DNA of 64,000 nucleotides, from NCBI GenBank assembly GCA_964007475.1, contig OZ023273.1, positions 74,921,524 to 74,985,523 on the forward strand. The letters are read 5' to 3'. A model generated the notes under the pieces. That model was not told the DNA's origin, did no database searches, and saw only the letters and a program-made list of their open reading frames with translations. The stretch's first letter is position 1. Every line of letters begins with the position of its first letter. Both the position numbers and the translations under genes were made by a program. This document shows positions 33,225 to 44,821 of this stretch, one piece after another. This DNA comes from Hybos culiciformis. Lineage: Eukaryota; Arthropoda; Insecta; Diptera; Hybotidae.

Positions 33225-33460
33225 GGTAACCACTCCTCAAATTTATAGGAACTTTCAACATAAGGTAAACACTCCTCAAATTTTTTTTAGAGAACCTCAA
33301 TATAAGGTAACCACTCCTCAAATTTTTTTTTGAAATTACAATATAAGGTAACCATTCCTCAATTATTTTAAGGGGATTACAATATAAGGTAACCATTCCT
33401 CAATTATTTTAAGGGGACTACAATATAAGGTAACCATTCCTCAATTTTTTTTTAATTTCA
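33225..33460. repeat. Tandem repeat, period about 52 bp
   Basis: Five or six copies of AATATAAGGTAACCATTCCT followed by CAATTTTTTTT or CAATTATTTTAAGGGGA. It lies just upstream of the decayed gypsy coding remnants and may be part of that element. Confidence 0.75.
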
Positions 33461-33462
33461 AA

Positions 33463-33945
33463 ATGGTTCTTTCTAATGTTGAATTTTTGCGTGCGGCTGG
33501 TTCACGAGTGAATAGAAATTATAGGAATGATCCACTTGCACCTATATCTTTCAACGATTCATTAAATTTGTTAGACATACACACACACACACTCTTAAGA
33601 TTTTTTAATTTTAAATATAAAAATAAAATTTTTAAAAAGAAAAAAAAAAAAAAAACTTAAATTTAAGAAAAATTAAGAAAGAAAAATCTACACAGAAAAA
33701 TCAAAAAAAATAATGAGAAAAAAAAAAAAAAAAAGAAACGTAAATTTTTCTTGGACACAAGAGTGTCAAAAAAAAAAAAAAACTTTTGAAAGGAAAAAAA
33801 AAATTTAATTAATCCTCCAATTTTGAATTATCCAAACTTCTCAAAACATTTTATCATTACTGTTGACGCTTCTAACTCGGGAATAGGATCCACCCTAAGT
33901 CAGGAGATCAATGGCAACGATTTACCAATTTCTTATTCTTCACGT

Positions 33946-33985
<40 letters not shown>

Positions 33986-34020
33986 CAAAATAATAAATTC
34001 AACGAAAGTAGCAACATTCC

Positions 34021-34051
<31 letters not shown>

Positions 34052-34660
34052 TTTTAGATTAAAATGAAAAATTATAATTTATGAGGATAAAATTTAATTA
34101 CAAAATACCTCAACTAACCTTTAATTCAATTGATAGTTGTAAAATATACAAAAAAAAAAAAAACGTAAATTACTATACAAAAACGAAATTTCAAATATTC
34201 ACCAGACATTAGAGCCTGGATGTAGTAAAATTCTAAAAAAAAAAAAGAGACAATTCTAGCATTGTTTCTCGCTCAACTAGAAGAAAACTTAACTAAAGTA
34301 AACATTTATAAAATTCAAATAAATAAAGATGATATTTTTAAAATATTTAATAAGAAAAAGTTTATTAACATTGAAAAAAAAAATTTAAAGAATTAAAAAT
34401 CGCGATAGTTTCACGTACATTACCCATTATTAGTACTGGGGAAAAATTAAAAAACAAAGAGATTTATGATAAAAAATCAACGGAAAATCAGTTCAAAATA
34501 AATGATAAAGTTCTTTTAAAAAAAAAAAAAAAGAATACAGGACAGAATTAGATAATGTATATTCTGGTCCTCATAAAATAATTCAAATTAATAAATTAAA
34601 TGTTACATTGTTAACAAATAAAAATAAAATTGTGGACTTCAATCAAAAATAAAATAATTA
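33463..34660 (+). pseudogene. Decayed Ty3/gypsy pol with poly(A) tracts
   Basis: Isolated coding islands in the right order. RNase H start (NYPNFSKHFIITVDASNSGI, GSTLSQEINGNDLPISYSSR; 33,825-33,945). A middle fragment (ALFLAQLEENLTKVNIYKIQ; 34,258-34,320). Integrase C-terminal tail (KEIYDKKSTENQFKINDKVL; 34,455-34,518; then LDNVYSGPHKIIQINK; 34,551-34,600). Several are separated by A runs of 15-31 bases. A frame from 33,463 (MVLSNVEFLRAAGSRVNRNY) may be a gag relic. The retropepsin, most of the reverse transcriptase and the integrase core are missing. The 3' LTR follows at 35,028. Confidence 0.65.
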
Positions 34661-35014
34661 AAACTAATTTTATTACCATATTATTAGTTGTTTATTCCAT
34701 AAAAATCGAATAATTAAAAATAATTGTTAAATTCAAAAAAAAAATTATTATTATTCTAAGATATATTATTAACATTTTTCTTATTAATACAAATAAATAT
34801 AAATATTAAAAATAAATATTGATCAATTACTTTTTAAATTAAAAATTTTTATTTCAAGAAAAAATAATCATTATTATTACATATTATTACATATTACTAC
34901 ATATTATTACATATTATTACATTTTATTACATTTTAAATAAAAATTTTTTTTAATTAAACTTATTTTTGAAACATAATAATGTTCTTATATATTTCTCAA
35001 ATAAGTTTAATTTT

Positions 35015-35265
35015 AAAAGGAGGGAGGTGTAATGCCCCCTTATCATTATGTACATAACAATATATATTATATGCTCTCTTTCTTTTATTATTATTATTCG
35101 TTAAGTTATCTTAGTATTAGTTAATAAGAAAGTATAAGACGTCTATGTACTTAGTTTTAAGGAGTCAGTTTATAATCAACTCTTAATTGGATTACACAAT
35201 ATAAATAAAATAAGTTTGAACTAGAATCATCTTGTTTTATTCAAAGATACCCTAGAGGTATCACA
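35015..35265 (+). repeat. Polypurine tract and 3' LTR (238 bp)
   Basis: AAAAGGAGGGAGG (35,015-35,027) is followed by a segment that begins TGTAATGCCCCCTTATC and ends CCTAGAGGTATCACA (35,265). It has TG...CA ends and an AATAAA about 60 bp from the end. It abuts a LINE coding sequence in the opposite orientation, which it interrupts. No matching 5' LTR was found. Confidence 0.7.
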
Positions 35266-36265
35266 ATGTTGAAGAGATCAGAGGGGGGAAAGTATTGTTT
35301 ACATCTTTTTAAAAAGCCAAGACATTTCGCTGCGTTTTTTGCCGTTTCGAAAATATGAATTTTCCAGCTTAAAACGCTGGTTATTTTCAAACCTAAAATG
35401 TCAAGGCTTCCAGATTTGGCAATACTTTCGCCTTGAAAACAAAATTGGGGATCAAAATTTGACAGCTTTCTTGAAATTAGGCAGCATTGAGTTTTGGATG
35501 CGTTGAACTCAACTCTGTTGAGAAGACCCGATTGTGAAATTTTGGAAAGGTCGTGATTTATGCTACTTTGCAAAAAATTGCCTTTAGTAGAAACAGCATT
35601 TGAAGATGCTGATTTCCTGTTAATAAAATCGTAGCATGCTACCAAGTTACTGTCATCGGCGAAGCTGTGGATGGGGTTGAGTGTTGATTTCAGAAGATCA
35701 TTGATGAAAATTAAAAATAGGGTTGGGGAGAGAACACACCCTTGCGGTATACCGGAGTTGATATTAAAAATATGTGACTAGTACCCATCCACAACAGCAC
35801 GAATAGAACGACCAAACAAAAAGTTGGTGATCCAATTGACAAAGGTTGATCCTAGACCCATTGATTTAACTTTAGAAATCAAAGCCGGGTGCCAGACTCG
35901 ATCAAAAGCCTTAGCTATATCCAAAGCAACAACACAAGCCTCACCGGAATTGTGAAGACTGGCGTTGAGCTTGTGGGATAAATATGTCATTAGGTCACCA
36001 GTCGATCTATTCGTACGAAAACCATATTGCTGGTCACTTCGCAATTTGTTACATTCAAGATATTTTTTGACTTTATTGTTAATAAGGGATTCCATTACTT
36101 TGGAAAGAATAGAAGTAAGCGCAATGGGCCTGTAGTTAGAGGGATCGCATTTATCGCCTTTTTTTGGAATAGGCGGAACATGCACAACTTTCCACTTGGT
36201 GGGGTAAATGCCAAGTGAATATGAAAGATAGAAAAGGTTGCGCAGAGGTTTAGCTAGAACAGAGG
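35266..36265 (-). pseudogene. LINE (jockey-like) reverse transcriptase fragment
   Basis: The minus strand reads KWKVVHVPPIPKKGDKCDPS, NYRPIALTSILSKVMESLIN, QQYGFRTNRSTGDLMTYLSH, VVALDIAKAFDRVWHPALIS, GIPQGCVLSPTLFLIFINDL and HSFADDSNLVACYD, the ordered blocks of a LINE reverse transcriptase with FADD as catalytic site. One in-frame stop (about 35,777) breaks it. The N-terminal endonuclease side ends at 36,265 and the C-terminal side is cut by the LTR ending at 35,265. It copies RNA into DNA at the target site in live elements; this one is dead. Confidence 0.85.
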
Positions 36266-36590
36266 TTTAGCTTGAAATATATAGGTTTAGCTTGAAATAT
36301 ATACATTTTCAAAGGTCTATACCAAGTTACAGCCACTTCGCAATTTTTTTTGTTTATTTTGGACAATTTGCCTGTACTAATAATATTGATTTCTGGAACT
36401 TTGTTAAAAATTTAAAAAATGAAATATGACGCATTCAATATGGCCTTATAAAATTAATGAAGTATATGATCTTAGCAGATTCAACCAAATTAAATGTCAA
36501 TTTGGGTTTTTTTTTCTACGACAGGGCTTTATTAGAATTTTTTTATTATATTTTAGAAACCCAAAATCATATGGACTATATGGCTTATAT

Positions 36591-37003
36591 GGTGTTCGCA
36601 TTAGGAGAATATTAGTGGAATATGCTGTTATCCGGAATATTTCAGGAATATGAACTGGATTTTTCATATAAAAAAATATTCCGGAATATGTATATTCCAC
36701 TTTCATATTCTAGTTTGTCAGGGTTAGAATTCTACATTTCTAGTTATTTTCACTCATTTTTTGAAATTTTGTTATAGTTGGCAACAATTTTTTTGTCAAA
36801 TTCGAGTCAAAATGAAAAAAAAAAACAAAATAAAATTGATAACAAGCGAGATAAAAAGTCAAAATTTTCAACAACAAAAATTTTTCTCTTTCTCAATTAT
36901 TTTTTTCACACCATCAAATTCCAGTTCTCATCAAATTTTGTAATGCGAACGGCAATTTGGTTTCCGGAATATAAGTGGAATTCAAATTATAATGCGAACA
37001 AGG
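36591..37003. mobile_element. MITE-like element with TGTTCGCATTA ends
   Basis: GGTGTTCGCATTAGGAGAAT at the left and, inverted, CTTGTTCGCATTATAATTTG at the right. GGAATAT(T/A)AGTGGAAT motifs occur inward of both ends. Similar CCGGAATATTTC motifs at 41,070-41,150 and 41,960-42,030 surround the HARBI1-type relic, which hints at a Harbinger origin. Confidence 0.45.
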
Positions 37004-37142
37004 TATTAGTTGCTAGAACAAAGAATAAATTTTTTGTTTTTAATTTTTTAATTTTTTTAACATAATAGTAGGTTTAAGAAACAAAAATTTTTTTATTGGT
37101 AGGATATGTAATTTTTTTGCTTGTAATATTGGGCCCTATATA

Positions 37143-38005
37143 CAGGCCCGGTTCAAACTGCATCGGTGCCCTGTGCTGATTTTGAAAATTGCGCGCTTAA
37201 GCATAGTATAAGTCATTTCCACGTCACCATTGAGATACCAGGCGCTTTTTTTTAACGAGGTATTCCCAGTAGGCCCCGTCCTCAAATAAATATACATATA
37301 CCAAAAAAATTATTTACATTTTTTAGTTCATTAAATTTATACGAAAAATTATTTACATATTTATACAAATTAAATCTCCATAAACAGCAACTTTATACAA
37401 ATTCAACTATTCTTGCTTTTAATTTTGCAAACTCTTCAATAATGTCATCGTACTCTAACGCTTCGACTAATTCCTTTTCTATCGATAGAATTGACAAATC
37501 CACCAATCAATCTTGTGTCATAGTCGTTCGCAAGTAAGTTTTGATGAGTTTCAATTTTAAAAAACTGCGAATACCGGAAGCTACTGTTACAGGCAGAGTA
37601 TTTATAAGATTTATAAGATCGTTTATTTATAAGATCGGTATCATAAAGAGCAATAAGAGTGAAATAATAAAATAAAATTGTTTACCCTGTTTTATATACT
37701 ATCAACCAAAAAACTTACAATGCCAACAAAATTTTGTATTATGTATATAATATGCAATATTTTATTGTATATTTTATGTATGCTATGTTGATTTTATTCT
37801 AAGCTGAATTTTTATTTGCACATTAGGCGCTCATGGTATACAAAAAAAATTGTATACTGTGTTGATTCTTTTCAGGTTAGAGTTTTGTGTACAGTAGCTA
37901 ATTTCGAATGAATTTGCATGTTCTTGACTACAAATCGATTGGCGCCCTATTCGTTAGGCGCCCTGTGCAAGTTCACATCATGCACATATAGCTGGACCGG
38001 CCCTG
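37143..38005. mobile_element. hAT element relic, 863 bp
   Basis: Ends CAGGCCCGGTTCAAAC and, inverted, CAGGGCCGGTCCAGC, with a perfect 8-bp duplication CCTATATA (37,135-37,142; 38,006-38,013). It is internally deleted and carries only the tail of a transposase. Confidence 0.8.
37395..37610 (-). pseudogene. hAT transposase C-terminal fragment
   Basis: The minus strand reads GSGFRSFLKLKLIKTYLRTT, MTQDRLVDLSILSIEKELVE and IIEEFAKLKARIVEF, the end of a hAT dimerisation domain of the kind found in ZMYM1-like transposases (usual form ERSFSKLKLIKTYLRSTM). It lies inside the 37,143-38,005 element and has no start of its own. Confidence 0.65.
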
Positions 38006-38013
38006 CCTATATA

Positions 38014-39150
38014 TACATATATTTGAAATTTAAAAAGTCTGAAAGTGCCAGGCAGCAGCATAGTACGATAATTATGAATTCCTACCCAAAATGTTTGGTC
38101 TGGTAATCTTTATTTCACCGGAGCTACATATTTTGGGAAATTTTTTTTTGCATATTTTGAGCCGGGAAAGCCTATAATGATAAATTACTATCAATGCCAA
38201 AATATACCTATGTTGTTTCTCAAGGCTGTAATAAAATTATTTGTAACAAGTTTAGTGCGTCCAATATTATAAATTTTTTTTATAGGATATAATGTTTATA
38301 ACTTTAGTGGTTACATGATCTCTGTAAAAAAAATAAAACAAAAACATGTAAAATATTGAAATGAAGTGAAGCTGAAATGAAATGTGATCACTTTTCTTAC
38401 TTATTTTTCTCCCGGAAACTTTCGTACTTTTTTTAGCGTTTATTATCTTATTAACTACAACAGGATTAACAAATGCTTGTTTAAATACATATATACATAT
38501 AACTGTCTTGTCATAGTAAGTGGTAAAACATGTTTAAAAATTAGTTGGGAATTTAGTGATATTTTATCCGGTGTATACATTTTTTATGAAGATTATGTTA
38601 ATTCTATTGTGAAAATAAGATTGCACGAAAAAGCTGTGAATATTGCAGAACGCTGCCCACAATATTGAAAAATAGTTCATTCGACCCGCTATTAAAAAAC
38701 TGATTTCTGAATAACATAGTTTTTTTTTTACAATTAAATTTTTAAAATGAAATAGGATATCGATACTTAAATTTATGTATCTGTCAACGTTTCCAATATT
38801 TTTTACATCCATTTTATAGCAAAATTCAATTGCATTAAATCATATATGAAATTTTACAGTTTTCAACTAAGTTCTCAAATAAGTTTTTAGCTACATTTTA
38901 ATTTTATAATATGTATTATAAAATTATAAAACACTATTTATTAATTAAAAGTTTTTTTCATTTATATAATTTAAAATAAAAAATCAAAGAGCGCCTAATT
39001 TGCAAATTTTTTTGAACCAAAAAATAACCTTTGCCACCAAATTTGCTAAAATTTTACTTAGCTCTGTGTTTTGTTTCAAAAATAGAATATCTATATATAG
39101 GATATGTATATAGAATAAGTATATAGAATATAGAAAATTAAAAAAAAATT
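38014..39150. other. AT-rich interval, no gene seen
   Basis: Short frames without motifs. ATATAGAATA repeats occur around 39,090-39,135. Nothing recognisable. Confidence 0.4.
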
Positions 39151-39244
39151 ATAAATTAGTGGCTGATAAAAAAGTTTTGATTTTTTCAATGTCAAAAAAA
39201 CTAATTATTATTAAAAAAAAAAAAAAATATTTCACAAAAATCTT

Positions 39245-39307
39245 GTCATTGGGAATCGAACGAGGCACCTTCAGACTTACAGTGTCATGTTCTACCACTA
39301 AGCCATA
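39245..39307 (-). repeat. tRNA-derived sequence
   Basis: The minus strand has an A box (TGGCTTAGTGGTAGAACATG) and a B box (CGTTCGATTCCC). A second B-box-like GGTTCGAGCC lies on the plus strand at 39,384. The acceptor stem does not pair, so it is not a tRNA gene. Confidence 0.45.
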
Positions 39308-39460
39308 TTGTCTATATGTTGAGTTTAGTTTTATAAAAAAATACAATAAATTACTTGAATTTTCTTAACATATTAGGACGCAGGTTCGAGCCACGATGAA
39401 GGCACTCATTTTTTTGTGTACATTTTTCAAATTCCAGTCGTATTTTGAGTATTTTTTGAA

Positions 39461-40770
39461 GTTTAGACTTCTTTAAGCTCGTTGTGAGATTTTAGTATGG
39501 TAGAAGGTAAAAATCTTGTTTGAATTCGAGTATCGATTCGAGTATCTAAAACGCATGAGATTTTTTCTCAGAAAAATAAGAATAAAATACTCAAAATTCG
39601 ACTCGAATTTGAAAAATGTACACAAAAAAATGAGTGCCATTAATAAAAACAAAATAATTTGGTGCGAAAAATTTATATTCAAATTATTTCAACTGACGGC
39701 TTTGATGCCATAGTTGTAAATTTTGTTGTTTTATTTTACATACATATAAGCATGATTTTGAATTTTGATTTTTGATTTGTTTTATTAAATTTTTTTATTT
39801 TTATTAAGTAAATATAGGTACATTTATTTGAAACTTTTCAATTTTTAAATACTTATGTAGTTACATAATATATTAGATTATAGAATTTGTAAAACAATTT
39901 TTTGAAGAAAATAAAACCATTATTATTATTATTATTATTATATTATTATTATTATTCAAATTATTTTTTAAAAATCTTTCGTTTACAAATTATTTAAAAC
40001 TAAAATTTTTTTTAATAATAGGTAGCTTCGGTGAAATAAAGATTACCTGCCGAAAAATTTTTGGGCAGGGACCTACGGTTAAGTCGTGCCGGCGCAAAAT
40101 ATACAAAAAAAAATTTTTTTCAAAATAGGTAGCTCCGGTGAAATTAAGATCACCTGCCGAAAAATTTTTGGGCAGGGAGCTACGGTTAGGTCGTGCTGGC
40201 GCAAAATATACAAAAAAAAAAATTTCAAAATAGGTAGCTCCGTTAAAATAAAGATTACCAGCCGAAAATTTTTTGGTTAGGGAGCTACGTTTAGGTCGTG
40301 CCGGCACAAATTACACAAAAAAACTTTTTTTTTTCAAAATAGGTAGCTCTGTTAAAATAAAGATTACCAGCCGAAAATTTTTTGGGTAGGGAGCTACGGT
40401 TAGGTCGTGCCGGCACAAAATACACAAAAAAAACACACGAAGCAGTCATAGGTACTGCCGAAAAGCTTTAAAATATGAAATAACAGTGGCTACAAATGAT
40501 GGGCTGCTCAGTACAAAATGTAAATTAAAATAAAAATCCATCAGTCCAAAAGCAGTCCATTATTTGTAGCCATTGTTATTTCATAGTTTAAATCTTAAGT
40601 ATAAACTTCTTGCGGCAGTTCCTATGACTGCTTCGTGTGTTTTTTTCTTATTTTTTCTTATTTTTCTGAGAAAAAATCTCACGCATTTTAGATACTGGAA
40701 TTTGAAAATAGATTTTTCCCCTCTACTAAAAATCTCACAACGCGCCGAAAGAAAAACTTCAGCATATATT
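39461..40770. mobile_element. TIR element with GTAGCTCCGGTGAAAT array 2
   Basis: The left end (GAAGTTTAGACTTCTTTAAG, CTCGTTGTGAGATTTT, then ATCTAAAACGCATGAGATTT) is matched in inverted order at 40,655-40,770. The terminal repeats are about 110-120 bp. Inside are four units of about 107 bp (40,018-40,425) like those at 22,750-23,075, and a complete MITE-A. No transposase. Confidence 0.65.
40434..40639. mobile_element. MITE-A, complete copy (206 bp)
   Basis: CACACGAAGCAGTCATAGGT ... CCTATGACTGCTTCGTGTG. Almost the whole element folds on itself; the right half carries AGTCCATTATTTGTAGCCAT, the complement of ATGGCTACAAATGATGG-like sequence in the left half. This is the reference for the split copies at 16,165 and 23,411. 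Confidence 0.8.
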
Positions 40771-41895
40771 TTTGTCTGATAGCAGCAGCAACGCTAGTAG
40801 TAGGGAAGATTAAGAGAAAAATAAAATTAAAAAAAAGAAAATATATTGGGTACGACCATATTACAGTGCATGTTCAATACTGGTGCTCATAAGAACATTG
40901 TACGCTTTCTGAGGGATTTGAATGATGACCATTTGCTTAGTAAGTATTTCAGAATGAATCGATGCCTTTTTGAAGATTTTCTATTACTTAATGGTCCTGA
41001 AATAACAAAGCACACAGTATTAATAACCTATTTCCATTAATGGAATATTTGAGGGATGTTCAGTTTTCCGGAATATTTCGGGTAAATGCCCATATAAAAA
41101 AAATTCCGGTATTTCTATTTACCTCTTTTTTATTCCACTTAATATAGGGTTCGGATCAGAGAAATGCATGAATACACTCGTATTACAATTCACTCGTGAA
41201 TACACTTGATTTTTCAATATATGAATAGTTCAACTCAAAATAGAAACAAGTGTGAATATATGATTCATAATATTTTTTCAATACATTAGAATTGTATTGA
41301 GTTTTTTGTATCAAGTCAAATTTCTATTCGCAAGTATAGTGAATAGTGAAATATGTATTGCGTATATTGAATGCATTGGGTAATCTTCTAGGGAAATTTA
41401 ATTTCCTAAAAAAAAATTAAATATTTCGTAAAAATTTCCTAAAAATTTCCTAAAAACACTGTTAAAAATGTACCTATACTTAATTAGATGATATTTTTTT
41501 CATTCATACGTATTGTTTTTATATTAGGCACTTGCTGCATTCATAGCATTCATAACAAAAACAAATCAACATCAAGTGGTATTGAGTAGATATTGTTGTT
41601 TTGCAAGTCAATGTAATATAAGTGTTTCTTATGTGCAAGTAGAATATGAATAGCTCATTTTTTTTTTCTGTAATTGGTATTATTCTGTATTGAAATATTG
41701 CGAGTGATTTGTTTTTGTTTATGAATAGTATTACGCAGTTCTCTGGTTCGGATATCAAATTTATAAAAAAAAGTGCATCTTTAGGTGGCTTTTTTAATTA
41801 ATTTTTTGGTTGGGCAGGATTTATTTTGTCAAGGTGACAAAAAAAAAAATAAAAAAACGTAAATAAATTTTTCTTTATATAAAAAAAAAAATAAA

Positions 41896-41972
41896 AAAAA
41901 AATTATTCAGTTTATTTATTTTTTTAATTATATTGACATTAAAAAAATAAATAAACTGAATAATTTTTTTCG
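41896..41972. repeat. Perfect palindrome, arms about 31 bp
   Basis: AAAAATTATTCAGTTTATTT faces AAATAAACTGAATAATTTTT around a short ATTATATTGACAT loop. It lies in the AT-rich insertion inside the HARBI1-type relic. Confidence 0.7.
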
Positions 41973-42555
41973 TATTCCACTTAATGTAATGTAAACGGCA
42001 ATTGAAATTTCGGAATTTATGTGGAATTTATTGCGTGAATGGAAATAAATTATAAGAGAACCTATAAGTGCTGATATGCGTTTGTGTATAACACTGAAGT
42101 AAAAACCAATCAGATTTTTAGATTTCCTCTAAACTTAAAAAAAAAAAACTCTTTTCAGATATCTTGCGACGGGAGAGTCTCAACAAAGTTTGTCTTTGGC
42201 CTACAAATTTACTCCATCAACGGTGCATAAAATTATTGTTGAAACCACATTCGCAATAACAAATGCCCTTAAAAAAAAAAATATGTTTTCGAAAATAAAT
42301 AAAGATTATTTCAGGAAAATTGCAGAAGCCAGAAGGATTCAATAACAGATGGCAATTTCCACATTGTTTGGGTGCAATAGATGGGAAGCATGTTACAATT
42401 CAAATATCAATATAATATCTATCTTATTTCATCTAACAATAAATTGTTTTTAGGCACCTCCAAACTCTGAATCAGAGTTTTATAATTACAAGAAACCCAT
42501 TCAATTGTAGTTTTAGTAATTTGTGATCATAATTATGAATTTTTATGTGCGACGT

Positions 42556-42905
42556 TTTTTTTTTTTTTTTTTTTATTAAAGTTACCAAATCACTAGGTGG
42601 GATACCTTTTATACTAAAGAAGTATGGATTTGGTAATGAGGACAGGAAATTTAGACGGGATTAAAAAGTGGGACAGTTAGTAGGTAATCATTTACACTTT
42701 TCTTAAAACGGCGCAAGTCGTAGATTAAGCGTCCACCAGCTGTCGGGAACAACTTTAATGGGAGAGCATTCCACATTCTCGAGGTGCGAATTGAAAACGA
42801 ATCTCCGAAGCTCGTTCTATCACATATGGGAATTTTGACGGAATATGGGTGTGACGTTGTGGCGGTACGTGTTTGACGTGAACAAAGTGACGGTGGTATA
42901 TTTAG
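42556..42905 (-). mobile_element. 5'-truncated LINE tail with poly(A)
   Basis: A run of about 18 T at 42,556-42,574 is the poly(A) tail read on the opposite strand. Upstream of it, the minus strand encodes the C-terminus of a jockey-like reverse-transcriptase protein (HPYSVKIPICDRTSFGDSF, SIRTSRMWNALPLKLFPTAG, YDLRRFKKSVNDYLLTVPL) ending in TAA. It is inserted into the HARBI1-type gene between the C-A-T-F codons of the middle block and the C-terminal block. Confidence 0.8.
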
Positions 42906-42966
42906 CCATAGTCCTTTTGGGAAAAAAATTTATTCGAATGATCTACAGTAATAAAATAATTTTAAT

Positions 42967-43625
42967 CAGCGGCGGCTCGTACATAGGTGCTGCGACACTG
43001 CAGCACCCTCAAGAAATTTCCAAAAATTGAACTCATAAATAAAATTTTTTGTTAGCTCTGAATTTTTCTTACTTTAAAATTATTTGTAAATGAAATATAA
43101 CAATTGCTGTAACATTTTATAAACAAGAGTAGCCTACTTTCTGGCTTACAGAAAATGAAATATAGAAAATACAGAAAGTACTTTTCAAAAATAGCTGCAG
43201 AAATTTTTTAACAGATTTTTTGGAACTGCGAATTTCACAGTGCAGGGAATTTTTTTTTCGTGAACAATTTATTACATTTTTATTGCTGTTAAGTTTTTTT
43301 TCATGACTTGAGTGTAAGGAAAAATGCACTGCCACAGAAGCAGTGCGGCTGTGTACTTTCTTAAAAATTTAAAAACAAATACCTATGAGGGAATTTTTTT
43401 TGTTTGTTTTGGGTTATTTTGAATGTAAAGAAAAATGCACTGCTTCAGAAGCAGCACAATTTTTATATGATATATAGGTATTTTGTTTGCTTTTGAATTT
43501 TCAAAATTGATATGTGAATTATGAGTACTATACATATATCATAAAACATTTATAATTCAAAAAAAAGAAAAGAGGTTGTTATTTTTTGCAGCACCCTCCT
43601 TCAAAACGTCCACGGGCCGCCACTG
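42967..43625. mobile_element. hAT MITE, copy 2 (659 bp)
   Basis: Same ends as copy 1 (CAGCGGCGGCTCGTACATAG; inverted CAGTGGCGGCCCGTGGACGT). The flanks ATTTTAAT (42,959-42,966) and ATTTCAAT (43,626-43,633) are an 8-bp duplication with one later change. Confidence 0.85.
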
Positions 43626-43892
43626 ATTTCAATTGTAGAATTCCAGAAGCAGCTGACATTGCTGAGGTATGTTTTGGTTGCTGATGATGCCTTCTCACTG
43701 TCGGAAGAACTAGAAAGAATTTTTAATTATAGGCTAAGCAGAGTTCGACGTATGATTGAAAACTGTTTTGGAATTTTAAGCTGCAAATGGCGAATTTTGT
43801 TAACCACAATAAATGAGAAAGTCAGTACGGTAACAAATAATACTGTCTTCCATCTGTTTACACATTTGGGTACTACAAAATTACCCAAATAA

Positions 43893-44820
43893 TTATATCA
43901 CAAAGGAATTGGTTGATCATGAAGAGAATGGTATATTTGTTGAAGGTAAACTGCTTCAATGGCAACAAATTTGCGAATAATTTTGTCGGTAGTGGAAGAA
44001 TCCATTGGCAAGATAAAATAAAATAAGTTAAATTTAGTATATGAGTTAATTTTTTCCTTTTATTCTTTTGTCTTTATTAATAAAAAACACAATTTTTTAT
44101 TTTTTGTTACGAAATTTATGTGTTTAATTATTTCCTCTTTTTATGTACTAAATTTGAATTCAATCGAACAAACTTTTAGTTGTGATAAGTTGATTGCAAA
44201 ATTTCGTGGTCAGACAAACAGATAAGAAAGTGACTTAATAGAAACGTTGTAAAAAGAGATATTAGAATAATAAAATTACGTTGCAATTTTATTATTCTTA
44301 TCTATCTAAAAAATTTATTCTCAGGTTAACTTTGTGGTTAACTTATGTATCTATATGTATCTATTTAAAAAAAAAAAATCCAAACACAATATAGTTTATG
44401 TTCACGAACATATCATTCAATTTTTTTAATTTAAATAAAATAATAACAGCTATATTCACATGCTTAGGAAATAACTAATGCTAGTGCTTAGGAAATAAAA
44501 AACAAAATTTTCAATAAAATAAAATAAAATAAAATAAATATGTATGTAGGCTGGAATATTCTTTTAATTACAAACGCACGGGTTTTATTTTAATTCAAAA
44601 ATGTTCTTTTATTTAATTTTATTAATTATCTTAAGGATTAAGAAAAAATGAATTTAATTTATTTAAAATAAAATATTTATTAAAATTATAATACAAAAAA
44701 ATACGTTGCAACCTCTTCGACGATCAACAATGAATAATAATTCTCAATTCTTCTACGTATAAAAAAGGTAAGTATATAATCGACGAAAAATAGGTATATA
44801 GATTTTTTTGAGACACATAT
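43893..44820. other. AT-rich interval, possibly including the gypsy A 3' end
   Basis: No gene. The part nearest 44,820 should hold the polypurine tract and 3' LTR of gypsy A (minus strand), but I cannot set boundaries. A short (AAAAT)n run lies at 44,515-44,537. Confidence 0.35.
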
Positions 44821-44821
44821 A

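Larger units (their letters stand above)
40846..43892 (+). pseudogene. Harbinger (HARBI1-type) transposase, broken into three pieces
   Basis: N-terminal piece 40,846-41,040 (GAHKNIVRFLRDLNDDHLLS, KYFRMNRCLFEDFLLLNGPE). Middle 42,151 to about 42,550 (RYLATGESQQSLSLAYKF, TVHKIIVETTFAI, FPHCLGAIDGKHVTIQ, APPNSESEFYNYKKP). C-terminal 43,630-43,892 (RYVLVADDAFSLSEELERIF, NYRLSRVRRMIENCFGIL). The Asp of AIDGKH, Asp of VADDAF and Glu of MIENCFG are the DDE triad. Acceptor-like TTTTCAG and TTTTTAG precede the middle blocks, so small introns seem to remain. A roughly 1-kb AT-rich insertion, a LINE tail and a hAT MITE separate the pieces, and frameshifts are present. Confidence 0.75.

Noticed and set aside
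42845..43030. 61-aa plus-strand frame MGVTLWRYVFDVNKV...
   Set aside because: It spans the antisense of the LINE tail, flanking DNA and the start of the hAT MITE, so it crosses three unrelated sequences.
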